DNA of 64,000 nt from Sitta carolinensis (GCA_032173965.1 JAVUNC010000004.1:60861501-60925500); one strand, 5' to 3'. Counted from the stretch's first letter, positions 25,301 to 33,886 are shown. Translations and numbers: made by a program. Notes: generated by a model from the sequence alone, not told the origin.

Positions 25301-28300
25301 CTCTCAGACGATGTTGCTTAGGTAAATGTGAATATAAAATGCAATCTGCTTTTTAAAAAAGTGAGTTCATATGGAAATCATTGATAGTGTGTGACCAGTA
25401 ACAAGGCAACATCTTTTTTTTCACATGTTGATGAATTTCTTTCTGGTTTACTTGTCAGTCTGCTTGAGAAATTAAGTAATTTGCATTGGGGTCAGCGAGC
25501 AAACTTGAAATTGAAACTGGCTGCCATTTTACAATGTTCTCAGTGGTAAAGACCTTGTGAAGTAGCCATCGAAGTGTGCTGTACTCTCTCTTAGTTCTGG
25601 TTAAACCATTGAAGGCTGTATTCCTTCCTTACAAATTCTTGTTGTTGTTTTGTAGTGTCTGTTTGCACATTCCCTGAGGAAATTCTCCATGAGAGACTGG
25701 GGTATTGAGCAGAAATGGATGTCTATCCTCCTTCCTCTCTTGCTACTTTACAATGGTACTTGTATCCTTGAATTTTTAGAGAGGCACCTTTTTTAAAAAA
25801 GTAGCAGGAAAAAAAGACAGAAAGAGAAGGCAAAATGGAATTTCTCCTTGAACTTATAAGCAGTTGTTTATAAAGCTTCAGAAAACTAAATTTGAAAAAC
25901 CAACCCTTTCAAAGTGTAGCAAATTCAAGGGCATTAACGAGTGAGTGGATTTTGTTCTTCTCAGTCACATGGATGTCAAATATTTGTTTAAAGCTCTGAT
26001 AGGAATAGGTGCTTGCCATACTTAACCTTTCAATTTCTGTTTGTGTGCTGTCTTACTTCTTCATTTGTCAGTTACTCATGCTTTAGTTAAAAATGGAGGC
26101 TACTTTTAGTTCAGTAAAACACAGCAAATTCTAGCACTTTCTAGCTGTACCAAAAGAATATTTGCATCTTAGTCATTATACAATAATTTTTTAGGTCACC
26201 ACCATTAACAGTAGTTTAGTAGAAAGTCTAATAAAACTTGAAATCTTCTACAAAAGTTGGCAACCAGCTGAGATTATTTCTACAGCAGAATGGATTGCTG
26301 CTGGAGGCACCATTTTCTTTGTTAATGTCTTTAAAATAAAGCAAGCTTCAGTTTCATTTACTGGTGTAACTTGAAAAACTCTAGGGGTTTTGTGTGCTGC
26401 TGAAGATAGATTCTGCTTTACTTTTCATAGTAAAAGGTGTTTTTTCCTCTGTTTAACTTTTTTCTTTTCTTATTTTGTTACAGATCCATTTTTCCCCCTT
26501 TCTTTTCTGGTGAACAGCTGGTTTCCTGGAATGCTGGATGATCTATTCCAGTCACTGTTTCTGTGTGCATTGTTGTTGTTCTGGCTTTGTGTCTACCATG
26601 GTATAAGAGTACAGGTAAGAGATGCAACAGTATCTTCTACTCACTGAGGAGACAGGACTTCAGTTCTCTCAAAAGGTGACAAAAATGAAATCAAATTCTT
26701 ACAAAACAGACATATATTTTATTCATAAAGTACAGTGTGACTGTACTGAAGCTTTGGAATTAGAATGATTTATGGTGAAGTAGATTATTTTGAGTCAACC
26801 AAGCCTAAATGAGATAGATGGGACAGTAGTCAAAATTAGGATGCCATTATGCCTCATTCTTGCTTAAAGGGTTTTGATGTTGTATGTGATAGCTGATTGT
26901 TTTTTTAAACTACTTTAAAATACTACATAGGAGAAATAGGAATTCTGGAGCCTATTCCTGTATTTGCATTATCAGTGAAATATGTGGGACCTTATAAAAA
27001 GGATGCTCCAACTCTACTTCATCTTATTCACACAAATGATGATACAATATAATGTCTTCTCTAGTCACTTGTGCAGGATAAAAATACAGAAAATGAATCT
27101 CTTAAATCAGTTCATGTAGAGTGAAACAATGTGATATTTATTTTATTCTGTCAAATCTCAAGTGTGGTTTTCACCATGCTGTTGTTTCTTTAACAGGGGG
27201 AAAGGAAGTGCTTAACTTTCTATCTGCCCAAATTCTTTATTGTTGGACTGTTGTGGCTGGCCTCTGTTACACTGGGAATATGGCAAACGTGAGTAGTTTC
27301 AAATGTATTGCACAAGTATGAGCTGAGAATGTTTAAGGATGAGCAGATTGTGTGTACCTAGTGGTATCTATTTCTTACTGCTCAGATTGTCATACAGGAA
27401 TGGAGTAGAAATTCTCACATCTTTCTGTTCTGCAAATTGTGACTGATTTGAAAACAGTTCTCCATGAACAACCTAGTAGTAAATAATTTCATAAATCTGA
27501 GTGAAATCACTAATTTGTCAGTATGCTCCCTACAAGAATCACTCTAGTGGTACGGCTCCATTAGCTTTTAGGAGCTGAAGCAACAGTTTCTCTGTAGCTA
27601 ATTATGACATAGTTTGACCAGACTTTCTTGACTATTAAACCTGCACAACTGGTACTGACATAGCTTAGTCAAACTGTGCTGTCTTTACTCAGAACTCTGT
27701 TCTTTTGCTTGGTTTAGTGGTTCTCTTTTTTTTTCCAATTTGTTGTGTTAATGTAAAGGTGTCACTCTTCCCCACCCAGAAAACTTCATCCATTTTAGTA
27801 CATTCGTAGTTTCTATACTGTTAGCAGTCTCAAGTGTTTGCCTCTTATTTATCTCTCAGAAGGCAAATACCTTCTAACCTTCTCCTTGCTGCTGTACATT
27901 ATTGAAAGCAAAGCAGTTCCAGGAAATTCTCGTGCTGTTAATAAAATTACTATGAGGGAAGGCCTTGTGCCACGGAATTCTAAGGATAGAATGTAGACAC
28001 TGAATTGTGAAGACTTGTAGGGATCCTGAAGCCTTGTAGGAATTGACAAGATCTGCATTTTCTAAAAAACAAGTGAGGAGATTAGACATGATCCCAATTT
28101 AAATCCTACGTATTTCTTCAAATTTAGTTTGCTATATATGGTGAATTGTCATGACTCCATTGGAATTAATGGCAGTGCACCGTTACCAATTTACATGGCC
28201 AAACCCTTTTGTTATGAACTCTGTATAGTATCCTTAAACCTTTTCTTTGTGAGTGGTTTTCTTGGTCAGCATGTCTTTTTAACCTTGTCTGGAATTGTGC

Positions 28301-31300
28301 CCATACCACTTCTTAATTTTGAATCTTTTCTAGTGTGAATGAAGTACATGACCCTACATATCAATACAGGGTTGACACAGGTAATTTCCAGGTAAGTCAA
28401 AAATGACTTCTTGCTGTCCAATTATCAGGTACAGTTAGGCAATATAAGGAGATACAGGGCTTGTTCTTATATAAAAATGTGTAGCAGAGTTTAAAAAAAC
28501 AGAAAATGCTGGTCAGACAGTCTTACTCTGACTAGAGTACTTTTGCTTCTGCTTTAGCTCATGCATTGACCATATTGAGATCTGTCCCACTGAGAAAAGT
28601 AAATTGTCTTGCAAATCTGGAGACTAAACATCACAAGTTTGTTGAGATTGAAAGAAAAAATTTTAAGTCTTTTACTCAGTTTTGTATGTCTAAACTCCTG
28701 CCAAGGTCCTCTACCCTAGTAAATTTCAGACTTTGTTCTTGTAAAGGAAGATTTGATGTACATGGGTCCTTGTATTGTTCTTGGGAGCTGCGTTTTTAGA
28801 AAATTATTGAGATTCAGCCAACTCTGACCTCGGTTAACAAAATCCTGGGTTCTATAAAGCCTTTCTTTAATTAAGAAATTTATTTATTTAATAATTAATT
28901 AAATATTAATAAATAAATAAATTAAAATAATTAATTTTTATTTAATGTTTTTCTTACATTCCCCAAAAACCTCCCTGAATGTATCGCCATCATTTCATGA
29001 GCCTACTTCCCCTGCATAAATGGACCTTTCTATGCTGTGCTTTTGGGAGACTAATTATTTCTATTGACAGAGGAATAGATGAAATCTTATTAAATAATAA
29101 AACCTAACACTTTCCTCATAGGGAATGAAAATCTTCTTCCTAGTGGTGGCAACCACATACATTCTCTACCTTTTGTTCCTGATAGTGAGGGCATGCTCAG
29201 AACTTCGAAACATGCCTTATGTTGGTAAGGATTACTTCTTTTGATTCTTCCCAACCGGCTTGCTGATCCCAGACGTAGGTGTAAATTCACTGATAACAAC
29301 TTTTCTCAATCTTTTTCAGATCTCAGGTTAAAATTCTTGACTGCATTAACCTTTGTAGTTCTTGTCATTAGGTAAGAAGCTTTTCAAAGTACATTTGTCA
29401 GTACTGTAACTTTTCTAACCTTTTTCTCAGGGCTTTGAGTACATTTTGTTGCTAATAAATTAGTGAGTGGAACTGAAGAATGCCTTTCAATATTGTGATG
29501 GCAAGCATTTCTTAATTTTTAACCCTTCTTGAGGCTTTTTAAGCTAACTTTTATATTATTTTGATTACCATGGCAGTGCACAAGATTTAGAAGTTCACTT
29601 GGCAGAGCTGTTCTGGAGATTTGTAGGCTTCTCTTAGTCAAAGCAGAAGTTTACAGTTAGTTTCTTGCATTACTGTTAACATCTGTTTTCCCTACACCAA
29701 TCTGTTATTTCAAATAGCTGTTGACTATTGGATTCTCTGTATTCTCTGTGGATGAAATCTGAGGATTTCTGCTTTTCTCAGCTGAGTGCTGATTTTTAAT
29801 CACAAAAGAATCATTCTTAACTTAGAACTAGCAAAGCAAATGTATCTTAAAATAAATGGTCAGCATGTTAACATAATTACTCTCATATATTCTTCTATCA
29901 ACCTACTATTTCAACTTTGCAGCCTAAGGACACAGTACACCAATATGCTTTATTTTTTTCCCCACAGCATTGTTATACTCTACCTACGCTTTGGAGCACA
30001 AGTTCTACAGGACAACTTTGTTGCTGAGCTGTCAACTCATTATCAGAACTATATCCTTGTGTTGTGATACTGCTCAAGTGGGAGTGTTAATCTGTTGTCA
30101 TACAGAAGGTGCTTTAAAATTATGTACCTAAGACTGAGACCTTTGACTTCTAGGTGGACTCTTGAAGTTGAGTCTGTTTTGTTTGAGATTTCCCATCAGC
30201 ATTTTGTAAGGGCTCTTTGTGAAGGTTATGACCCAGACAGTCTCAGTCTAGTGTGTCCACATCACATGCATCACAACTGCTTGTGATACTCTCCAAGAGG
30301 AATGAAGTCTTAGATATGCATGCCTGGTGCATATCTAACTAATTTTAATGAGATATTGCAGCAAATTTGGCTGAATTTGCTGCCTCAGTTGTTTGTTCTA
30401 TTCTTACCAGTTGTCATAGGGCATACTAAAATATGAGAAATTAATAGTTTTGATGTCACTGAAAATACATTTGAGTATTAGTCCAAGTCTGCAAGTGATA
30501 CAGGTCACAACAGAGAATGTAATTGGCTTGGGAGAGACTACTTCTGATGTCTGTTGACAACAGGATTGTGAACTGTATTCCTGGCCCTGAACCATGGGAC
30601 CCTACTACATTCTACTTTCTGAGAATGCTTGTGTGACTGCAGCTGCTCTGGTTGCTGATTAGCTTAGGTATGAGTTGGGAGGTAGGAGAAAACAGTATGT
30701 AAAACCTTTAGTATTCCCTAAAACAATGTCAAGAAACCATCTTCAGAGTTCTGTCCACATGTAGTTCTCCTTCCTTCTTCGTTCTTCTCCTAAGGAAGAA
30801 CTTCTAAAAAACCAAACCCACCAGAGCACCCAACTGAGTCTGCTTTCTTTCAGCATTCAAGGCAGAACTATTCAATTGACCATACACTCCACTGCTCAAG
30901 AGAAGTGTAAATGTTACTTGTGTTAAAGCTTTGTTTTCAGTGGGAGCTTTACCTTGAAATAGTTTGAGTACATTAGTTATCATCAAATTTAAAACATGTA
31001 GTTTTGTTTAGCCATTCATGCTCAGAAACTTTGGTAATGTAAGCATTCTTTCCATTGAAACAGCCTGTGTTGTATGGGTTGGGTCTTGTTTCCAAAGTTC
31101 ATATGTATGAAACTGTATTGAGCAATATCCTTGACACTTACTACCAGCAGAATTCTTATCATTTTATGGGTTATTGAACTTCTATCTCTACACATTAGCC
31201 TTCGTGTATTCCCCCTCGAAGAATGCACTGTATGGTGAGTGTGAGCCATTGTCTAGCAAATGTGCATGACAAGAGCTGCTGTATTAGCAGATGCTCTGCA

Positions 31301-33886
31301 ATGTCTTTGTATTCTGGTTGTCTCATTACTGTTCTGATTTGCTTTGAGTTAACATAAGCAGAAGCTGCACTCACTGCACCTGAGCAAATTAGTATTGGAA
31401 ATATGAAGGAACACATAAAATGTAATCAGCTGATTAGCCAGGCTTGAATTCTTGTGCACTTAGATCAAGTTTACAGTCAGTGTGATGTCTGCATTAATGC
31501 ACCAGCCTTTGAAGTGACTCACAGACAGCCCTTGAGGAACATCACTTCATTTGTACCTTGTTCTAATGAAAGTTAATACACTGGCATGCTGGCAAACTGG
31601 ACTCTGAAATCCAAATGCTGTTGGAAAAGTAGGAGTGAAACTGATCTGTAATATAGGAGGAATTTTGGAGAACTTGCTATGGGGAGGGCTGCACAGGGCC
31701 CATGTAAAGGGAGATAAAGGATTGAGTGGCAATTCTGGGTTTGCCTTCAGATGTAAAGGATACAGTCTGACTTACATGATGATTATAAAGTGTTTCCCTC
31801 ACTAGCAGCTAAAGATCTTTAAAATAAATACTGTTACTGAGCACATTCTCTGCTTTAAGCATTCTCTCCAAGGTCCAGAACCATAGAAGAGCCCAGGTTG
31901 GAAGAGACCTGGAAAGATGATGTTGCCCAACCTTTCATGGGAAAGGAGGCCTAGATGAGATTATCTAGCAGCCTGTCCAATCATATCTTGTGTGCTGAGA
32001 GCATGCAGGGGGAAGGCTCTAAATAGTGAAGCTTGTCCTTTCCCTAATTTAGAGTTGAGATGGACAGAACTGTTTCAGAAAAATGCTATCTTTCCATCCA
32101 GAATGGAAAAAGAACTGGCTGGATGCAAATAAAGTTGAAAGCCTTCTGCTGGGTTGCAGAAATATTTGTTTGTAGACAGCAGAAGGTAAAATGCTGACAG
32201 GAAAAAGATGCTGTGGCAAATTGCTAGATTGAATTTTACTTGCATATAACTATGAACTGCAGCTAAACAGCACAGATTATGCAAGAAATGAAGGCCTTAA
32301 AACAAGCTAGAGGGAATTGTCATAAATAGCATTTGGAAAGTATGTGTTTCTTTTAATCTCACCATAAAGTTACAAGTCCTTCCTTCATCTCTTTCAAGGA
32401 TAATAACTGGATAATCACTGACTTGGAGTCAAGGGATTCCAACTTTGGTCTACTATATTTTTAGCTTAGAAATACCCAAGAAGTCTGTGCTTTTTAAATA
32501 CATACGAAATTTTGATTAAGAATATCAGTTTATGTGCATGTTGAAATACAACACATGAAATTGCACAGGGGAGGAAGTTAACTTGGACAACATGGAGAAT
32601 ATCTATGTAAAAATGAGATAATCATGTTGTCTCCTTAACAACACTAGTGTTCTTAAGTGTTCTTAAGAACACTATAATTATGTGGTTGAAGGGTAGTGAA
32701 TTTAAAGATGTTTGGATATAGTTTTGTTGAACTATGGTTGTGACTGCCTTGGAAGTTGTGCCTGTTGCTACAGTGTTGAGTTAGCACTACAGTCACATTT
32801 CTATATTTAACACACTAAATTAACCGTAATTTGTGTTTTTCAGAATCACAGTTGAAAGACAATCCTGCCTTTTCTATGCTGAATGATTCAGATGATGATG
32901 TCATTTATGGGTAAGATTATAAAATACCTATGGAGAGTTACTTCTGGTGTGTTATTTTTGTAATATTCTTTTACATATTAATTAAGTGAAGTGTTTGTTA
33001 GTGAAAGTTTTTTGCCTATGGAATAGAAATTTCTGTTTTCTGAAACAGAAATACAATGCGTGTTCTTTTTTTTTTTTTTTTTTTTTTTTTGGTGTCTAAA
33101 AGGGAATGCCATGGCACTGATACAAACAGGTAAGAAAGTACTATGATGCTGGTAGCTCATGGAATGAAGGCAGTAAGAGCTGTGAAGGGAAATGGCTTCT
33201 GTTTTTACACTGGGAAGGACAGCAGGAGTTACAGGAGTTAGATGCAATTAGCAAAGAGTCAGCTGATATGTAAATGCTTCAGGGGAGTGGCACTTGAGTC
33301 TCAGCACTTATTGAATGAAGAACAGTGAAGTCTCGGAAAACTTGCTTGACTTGTGTGATTTTATGTAATATGAGAATTATAGTAGTACTTGAAGCACATG
33401 CCAATCAGGTGTCTCCGTGCTGGACACTGAAATACCCCCATGATGTTTTCACCTCTTACTGAAGACACTGAAGTGGCTGGAACAGTGAGGATGGCACCAA
33501 CACTTGATGAACAAGATCATGCTGGGGTAGCTTGCCTTTGGTTAATTAGATAAGTAGTGGTAGTGCCAGCTTGCTTCTTGCAGATCCATGTGAAAAATGG
33601 CTTTCACTGGAAAAACTTTTATTACACATCATCCTCTGGAGAAAAATCATGTGTTGTTCATAGCTCCCACAAGGAAGCAAAACAGATGGCAGCTTTTTAC
33701 CCAAGTAACAATTTGATGCCTCAATGTAGTTTAGAATTTTCCTCTTTATTTTCAACTTCCTGTCTGAACACCATGTTCAGAAGTTACAAGAAGTGTCTGT
33801 TTCACAGGAGTGACTATGAAGAGATGCCCCTGCAGAACGGCCAAGCTATTAGAGCCAAGTATAAAGAAGAGTCAGACAGTGATTGA
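4197..33886 (+). CDS. TMEM181: TMEM181, Wntless-like multi-pass membrane protein (whole gene, 17 coding exons)
   Basis: The joined exons give 1557 nt, 518 aa plus stop, with all splice phases consistent. Visible features are a basic cytosolic N-terminus (1-57), a first membrane segment (about 58-77), and a long presumed luminal region (about 80-217) with five N-glycosylation sequons (NNS, NVT, NRT, NYT, NIT). About seven further hydrophobic segments follow (roughly 219-240, 256-278, 287-308, 324-341, 364-385, 398-418, 445-465). The acidic tail carries SDSD-type serine/aspartate runs and a YEEM (YxxPhi-like) motif. The family (Pfam Wls-like/MIG-14) contains the Wnt carrier WLS. The exact role of TMEM181 is less clear; it was reported in a haploid human-cell screen as a host factor for cytolethal distending toxin. 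A shorter form starts from exon 1b. Oddities are an AT-AC intron (exons 14-15) and a weak donor at exon 8. Confidence 0.95.
5095..5560 (+). mobile_element. Degraded CR1-type LINE 3' fragment
   Basis: Scattered blocks resemble the CR1 3' region in order: GTCCAATTCTGAACACCA near 5118, the 'tctccgtcactggaggttttta' type segment near 5420, and a trailing 'aaggtcttctccagctct' near 5527. The copy is strongly diverged and interrupted by a poly(A) run (5343-5364), so boundaries are approximate. Confidence 0.6.
5343..5364. repeat. Poly(A) run, 22 nt
   Basis: Uninterrupted A homopolymer inside the diverged CR1 fragment. Confidence 0.9.
6669..6694. repeat. Poly(A) run, 26 nt
   Basis: Uninterrupted A homopolymer in TMEM181 intron 1. 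Confidence 0.9.
9938..10540 (+). mobile_element. CR1 LINE, 3' end of the reverse-transcriptase region
   Basis: A clear CR1 signature runs through the block: 'aatggcatcctggcctggat' at 9981, 'agcaggagcagggcagggat' at 10017, 'gaggagcggctgagggagct' at 10183, 'acaagaggaaatggcttcaa' at 10293 and 'ggctggactcgatgatcctg' at 10494. It is 5'-truncated. Open frames in it are remnants without an intact protein. The expected ATTCTATG-type tail is missing or decayed. It ends at the CpG island of alternative exon 1b. Confidence 0.9.
10545..11060 (+). promoter_or_regulatory. TMEM181: CpG island, proximal TMEM181 promoter (1b)
   Basis: GC- and CpG-dense block beginning just after the CR1 tail. It holds CRE-type half sites TGACGT (10735-10740) and TGACGC (10749-10754) and a run of CGCGCG just before exon 1b. 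No TATA box is seen. It is inferred to start the short TMEM181 isoform. Confidence 0.75.
10835..10842 (+). CDS. TMEM181: TMEM181 alternative first coding exon 1b (short isoform)
   Basis: An optimal GCCGCCATGG start encodes only ATG GAG CC before a strong GTGAGT donor at 10843. The phase is 2, the same as exon 1a. Joining to exon 2 reads M-E-P-L-A-P-M and then the common protein, 477 aa in total. The perfect start context, perfect donor, matching phase and surrounding CpG island support a real alternative first exon. I recall an MEPLAPM start for mammalian TMEM181, but could not check it. Confidence 0.75.
10843..15517. other. TMEM181 intron 1, second part
   Basis: Non-coding AT-rich intron shared by both first exons. 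No transposon or conserved exon was recognised. It contains the inverted-repeat pair at 14683-14736. Confidence 0.6.
14683..14736. repeat. Two adjacent perfect inverted repeats
   Basis: TGTCCACC / GGTGGACA with a 6-nt loop (14683-14704) is followed 8 nt later by TAATCCTA / TAGGATTA with an 8-nt loop (14713-14736). Each has an 8-bp perfect stem. Confidence 0.85.
15518..15621 (+). CDS. TMEM181: TMEM181 exon 2
   Basis: Acceptor CTGTAG, donor GTAAGG. Encodes LAPMRLYTLSKRHF and then the first membrane segment, rich in F, V and I (residues about 58-77). Phase in 2, phase out 1. Confidence 0.95.
15622..19460. other. TMEM181 intron 2
   Basis: Non-coding. It contains one CR1 fragment near its 3' end (about 18885-19140). 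Nothing else is recognised. The open frame at 18579-18992 overlaps the CR1 copy and has no family resemblance. Confidence 0.6.
18885..19140 (+). mobile_element. CR1 LINE 3' fragment, old
   Basis: Ordered CR1 3' landmarks: 'aattccagttagatattagg' at 18974, 'actggaacaggtttctcaga' at 19023, 'gtgggagtctctgtccttaa' at 19047 and 'catggccctcagcaacctga' at 19090. It is truncated at both ends and diverged. Confidence 0.8.
19461..19516 (+). CDS. TMEM181: TMEM181 exon 3
   Basis: Acceptor TGTGTAG, donor GTAAGT. Short exon for the start of the luminal region (GPNVIETS...NNSLK), including one NNS glycosylation sequon. Phase in 1, out 0. Confidence 0.9.
19517..20739. other. TMEM181 intron 3
   Basis: AT-rich intron; nothing recognised. 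Confidence 0.5.
20740..20830 (+). CDS. TMEM181: TMEM181 exon 4
   Basis: Acceptor TTTTACAG, donor GTGAGA. Encodes LKPFNLSSPPLSTYNQQLWLT and CVVELDQHD, luminal beta-type sequence shared with the mammalian protein. Phase in 0, out 1. Confidence 0.95.
20831..21391. other. TMEM181 intron 4
   Basis: Nothing recognised. Confidence 0.5.
21392..21510 (+). CDS. TMEM181: TMEM181 exon 5
   Basis: Acceptor AATTCCAG, donor GTATGC. Encodes the luminal stretch with NVT and NRT sequons (KKNVTMTVKV, VHNRTRLLSCAQ). Phase in 1, out 0. Confidence 0.95.
21511..22553. other. TMEM181 intron 5
   Basis: Non-coding; contains a short 17-bp direct duplication at 22008-22047. Confidence 0.5.
22008..22047. repeat. Short direct repeat, 17 bp with 23-bp period
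   Basis: GAGAGACATAGCTGAAG occurs at 22008-22024 and again, identical, at 22031-22047. Confidence 0.9.
22554..22673 (+). CDS. TMEM181: TMEM181 exon 6
   Basis: Acceptor GTTCACAG, donor GTAAGT. Encodes KCSEIIVAHLGYLNYTQYN and the end of the luminal domain, with NYT and NIT sequons. Forty whole codons, phase 0-0. Confidence 0.95.
22674..24654. other. TMEM181 intron 6
   Basis: AT-rich intron; nothing recognised except a small imperfect duplication at 24440-24508. The frame at 24304-24552 lacks family resemblance. Confidence 0.5.
24440..24508. repeat. Imperfect tandem duplication, about 35 bp units
   Basis: Two successive copies share AGTCCTGT and TACAAGTTTATTTTT; the second copy lacks three bases. 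Confidence 0.75.
24655..24735 (+). CDS. TMEM181: TMEM181 exon 7
   Basis: Acceptor CTTGTAG, donor GTAAGA. Encodes WKTYNPTFSQVEIWFRF and the start of membrane segment 2. Phase 0-0. Confidence 0.95.
24736..25655. other. TMEM181 intron 7
   Basis: Non-coding; contains a CR1 3' end at about 25030-25168. Confidence 0.5.
25030..25168 (+). mobile_element. CR1 LINE 3' terminus
   Basis: The block 'ggccagatgacctccagagg' at 25119, followed by CTTACAACCTAAACTATGCTATGATT, is the usual CR1 3' end with a decayed ATTCTATG-type repeat. Short, 5'-truncated copy. Confidence 0.85.
25656..25755 (+). CDS. TMEM181: TMEM181 exon 8
   Basis: Acceptor TTTTGTAG. Encodes CLFAHSLRKFSMRDWGIEQ and KWMSILLPLLLLYN. The end is set by analogy with the YNDPFFPLSF join I recall in mammals. 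The donor used is then GTACTT, a poor major-class site. A perfect minor-class donor GTATCCTT begins 6 nt later, which would extend the exon in frame to 25761. Confidence 0.85.
25756..26483. other. TMEM181 intron 8
   Basis: Non-coding. Begins GTACTTGTATCCTT. The 3' end has TGTTTAAC, a partial match to a minor-class branch site, with its candidate branch A 27 nt before the end of the TTACAG acceptor. Intron class is unresolved. Confidence 0.5.
26484..26614 (+). CDS. TMEM181: TMEM181 exon 9
   Basis: Acceptor GTTACAG, donor GTAAGA. Encodes DPFFPLSFLVNSWFPGMLDD and then membrane segment 4 ending VYHGIRVQ. This is a highly conserved part of the family. Phase in 1, out 0. Confidence 0.95.
26615..27196. 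other. TMEM181 intron 9
   Basis: Nothing recognised. Confidence 0.5.
27197..27288 (+). CDS. TMEM181: TMEM181 exon 10
   Basis: Acceptor TTTAACAG, donor GTGAGT. Encodes GERKCLTFYLPK and membrane segment 5 (FFIVGLLWLASVTLGIWQ). Phase in 0, out 2. Confidence 0.95.
27289..28333. other. TMEM181 intron 10
   Basis: Nothing recognised. Confidence 0.5.
28334..28391 (+). CDS. TMEM181: TMEM181 exon 11
   Basis: Acceptor TTTTCTAG, donor GTAAGT. Short exon encoding TVNEVHDPTYQYRVDTGNFQ, a loop between membrane segments. Too short to stand out as an open frame. Phase in 2, out 0. Confidence 0.93.
28392..29121. other. TMEM181 intron 11
   Basis: Non-coding; contains the almost pure A/T stretch at 28866-28950. 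Confidence 0.5.
28866..28950. repeat. AT-only low-complexity tract with TTAATTAA/AAATAAAT motifs
   Basis: About 80 bases almost entirely of A and T. Interleaved ATTTATTT, TTAATTAA and AATAAATAAAT can pair with one another. It is a likely DNA-unwinding or polymorphic site. Confidence 0.8.
29122..29224 (+). CDS. TMEM181: TMEM181 exon 12
   Basis: Acceptor CTCATAG, donor GTAAGG. Encodes membrane segment 6 (GMKIFFLVVATTYILYLLF) and the loop RACSELRNMPYV. Phase in 0, out 1. Confidence 0.95.
29320..29371 (+). CDS. TMEM181: TMEM181 exon 13
   Basis: Acceptor TTTTTCAG, donor GTAAGA. Encodes DLRLKFLTALTFVVLVI, start of membrane segment 7. Phase in 1, out 2. The preceding intron is only 95 nt, the shortest in the gene. 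Confidence 0.93.
29372..29967. other. TMEM181 intron 13
   Basis: Nothing recognised. Confidence 0.5.
29968..30050 (+). CDS. TMEM181: TMEM181 exon 14
   Basis: Acceptor CCCCACAG. Encodes SIVILYLRFGAQVLQDNF and VAELSTHYQN. It ends at AAC T, followed not by GT but by ATATCCTT, the minor-class AT donor. Phase in 2, out 1. Confidence 0.95.
30051..31144 (+). other. TMEM181: U12-type AT-AC intron of TMEM181 (intron 14)
   Basis: The intron starts with ATATCCTT (30051-30058), a perfect minor-spliceosome donor. It ends with AC (31143-31144), preceded by branch-site motif TCCTTGAC (31128-31135), with branch A at 31134, ten bases before the intron end. The protein frame closes only with these borders (THYQN|SAEFLSFYG). 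It also contains a 10-bp perfect hairpin at 30311-30337. Confidence 0.93.
30311..30337. repeat. Perfect 10-bp inverted repeat with 7-nt loop
   Basis: TAGATATGCA at 30311-30320 pairs with TGCATATCTA at 30328-30337, inside the AT-AC intron. Confidence 0.9.
31145..31234 (+). CDS. TMEM181: TMEM181 exon 15
   Basis: Follows the AC acceptor; donor GTGAGT. Encodes SAEFLSFYGLLNFYLYTLAF and VYSPSKNALY, the last membrane segment. In other frames the region looks non-coding. Phase in 1, out 1. Confidence 0.95.
31870..32015 (-). mobile_element. CR1-type LINE 3' end, reverse orientation
   Basis: The + strand reads 'ccatagaagagcccaggttg', 'ttggaagagacctggaaaga' and then 'cctagatgagattatctagc' and 'agcctgtccaatcatatctt'. 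This is the reverse complement of a CR1 3' end. The copy is truncated. Confidence 0.8.
32656..32673. repeat. Perfect 18-bp palindrome
   Basis: AGTGTTCTTAAGAACACT is its own reverse complement. A further copy of the half unit AGTGTTCTTA directly precedes it (32646-32655). Confidence 0.95.
32844..32910 (+). CDS. TMEM181: TMEM181 exon 16
   Basis: Acceptor TTTTTCAG, donor GTAAGA. Encodes ESQLKDNPAFSMLNDSDDD and VIYG, the acidic cytosolic tail. Phase in 1, out 2. Confidence 0.95.
32911..33807. other. TMEM181 intron 16
   Basis: Contains a poly(T) run at 33066-33090; otherwise nothing recognised. The frame running through it into exon 17 (33557-33886) is intron read-through upstream of 33808. Confidence 0.5.
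33066..33090. repeat. Poly(T) run, 25 nt
   Basis: Uninterrupted T homopolymer in TMEM181 intron 16. Confidence 0.9.
33808..33886 (+). CDS. TMEM181: TMEM181 exon 17, C-terminus and stop
   Basis: Acceptor TTTCACAG. Encodes SDYEEMPLQNGQAIRAKYKE and ESDSD, then TGA at 33884-33886. The tail has a YxxPhi-like YEEM sorting motif and acidic serines suited to casein-kinase-type phosphorylation (inference). Confidence 0.95.

Larger units (their letters stand above)
31235..32843. other. TMEM181 intron 15
   Basis: Non-coding; contains a reverse-strand CR1 end (31870-32015) and an 18-bp palindrome (32656-32673). Confidence 0.5.

Noticed and set aside
33557..33807. Upstream extension of the frame entering TMEM181 exon 17
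   Set aside because: The TTTCACAG acceptor at 33807 and the exon 16 phase place the border at 33808; the upstream part is intron.
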